From: Nitzschia sp. pyKryTriq1
Taxonomy: Eukaryota > Bacillariophyta > Bacillariophyceae > Bacillariales > Bacillariaceae
DNA length: 64,000 bases
Assembly: GCA_956465555.1 (NCBI GenBank)
Contig: OY101125.1
Location: 684,501 to 748,500, forward strand
Direction: 5' to 3'
Made by a program: the position numbers and the translations under genes. Positions within the stretch are counted from its first letter, which is position 1, and each line of letters opens with the position of its first letter. The notes under the pieces are model-generated. The model was not told the DNA's origin and searched no databases. It saw nothing but the letters and a program-made list of their open reading frames with translations. Positions 63,943 through 64,000 of this stretch are shown here, in pieces.

Positions 63943-64000
63943 ATGCCTGACATAGGAGAAGCCACACATTCCCCCAGTGCGGAGTTCATGAAGCTTGTTG
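63943..64000 (+). CDS. Possible 5' end of a gene running off the window
   Basis: An ATG in favourable context (caaaATG) opens 19 codons, 'MPDIGEATHSPSAEFMKLV', to the window end with no stop. The residue composition looks coding, but the stretch is too short to assign a family. Confidence 0.35.
   Translation, partial: MPDIGEATHSPSAEFMKLV

Noticed and set aside
1-64000. CRISPR arrays, bacterial operons, rRNA genes
   Set aside because: No regular spacer-repeat array, no rRNA sequence; spliced genes and plastid leaders show nuclear eukaryotic DNA.

Overview
The window is nuclear DNA of a diatom, probably a pennate one; the species cannot be read from the sequence. Genes are separated by roughly 0.3-2.9 kb of AT-balanced spacer rich in short palindromes built from GTAC, CCGG and CTAG. 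Introns are few and mostly short (about 65-130 nt, one of 255 nt), with GT-AG borders and one apparent GC-AG. Several proteins begin with a signal peptide ending in the A-F / G-F / AFAP cleavage motif used for import into complex red-lineage plastids. Families typical of diatoms are present: a receptor-type nucleotide cyclase, multi-copy sulfotransferase-like proteins, a W...AA..LGY...WD repeat protein and an IWYT..DY / CsRGLE family protein.

Layout. 1-2176 (-): two-TM receptor cyclase, cut by the window start. 2177-5047: gene-poor, with tandem repeats. 5048-5424 (+): a three-exon 69-aa repeat protein. 7315-7902 (+): a three-exon 127-aa conserved algal protein. 8069-10312 (-): plastid ABC half-transporter. 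10851-12032 (-): F-box-like/LRR-like protein. 12469-14174 (+): sulfotransferase-like gene A (four exons). 14549-16486 (-): a fusion of a GBBH/TmpA-type Fe(II)/2-oxoglutarate oxygenase with a PhnZ/TmpB-type HD di-iron oxygenase. 18089-19058 (+): diatom family of unknown function. 19989-21020 (+): CRAL-TRIO/Sec14-like. 21097-22311 (-) and 28462-29760 (+): intronless sulfotransferase-like paralogues B and C. 23369-24346 and 26285-26995 (-): two coiled-coil proteins with similar W-containing tails, flanking a copia retroelement scrap. 27483-27839 (-): short secretory/plastid ORF. 30199-30945 (-): plastid thioredoxin-like [2Fe-2S] ferredoxin. 31369-32301 (+): free-standing version of the N-terminal region of long bacterial RluA-type proteins. 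32919-33610 (+): Alba protein. 34048-37062 (+): SAC phosphoinositide phosphatase. 37610-40327 (+): Sec23-like COPII protein. 40637-44197 (-): RS-rich disordered protein. 45261-46544 (-): site-2-protease-like M50 peptidase. 46907-47662 (-): SDR protein. 48068-51687 (-): cytosolic isoleucyl-tRNA synthetase. 52615-62183 (+): giant acidic repeat plus coiled-coil protein interrupted by 200 N. 62488-62970 (-): 75-aa plastid-targeted protein. 63943-end (+): possible start of another gene.

The genes are mostly independent housekeeping and accessory loci. The recognisable themes are membrane traffic and lipid signalling (SAC phosphatase, Sec23-like, CRAL-TRIO, giant coiled-coil protein), plastid functions (ABC transporter, ferredoxin-like protein, small plastid proteins), a local sulfotransferase-like family, and a one-polypeptide candidate for oxidative phosphonate breakdown. 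The most notable items are the TmpA-TmpB-like fusion, the 22-fold VDH[TVL]P repeat protein, and the small spliced genes that are easy to miss because their exons are short.
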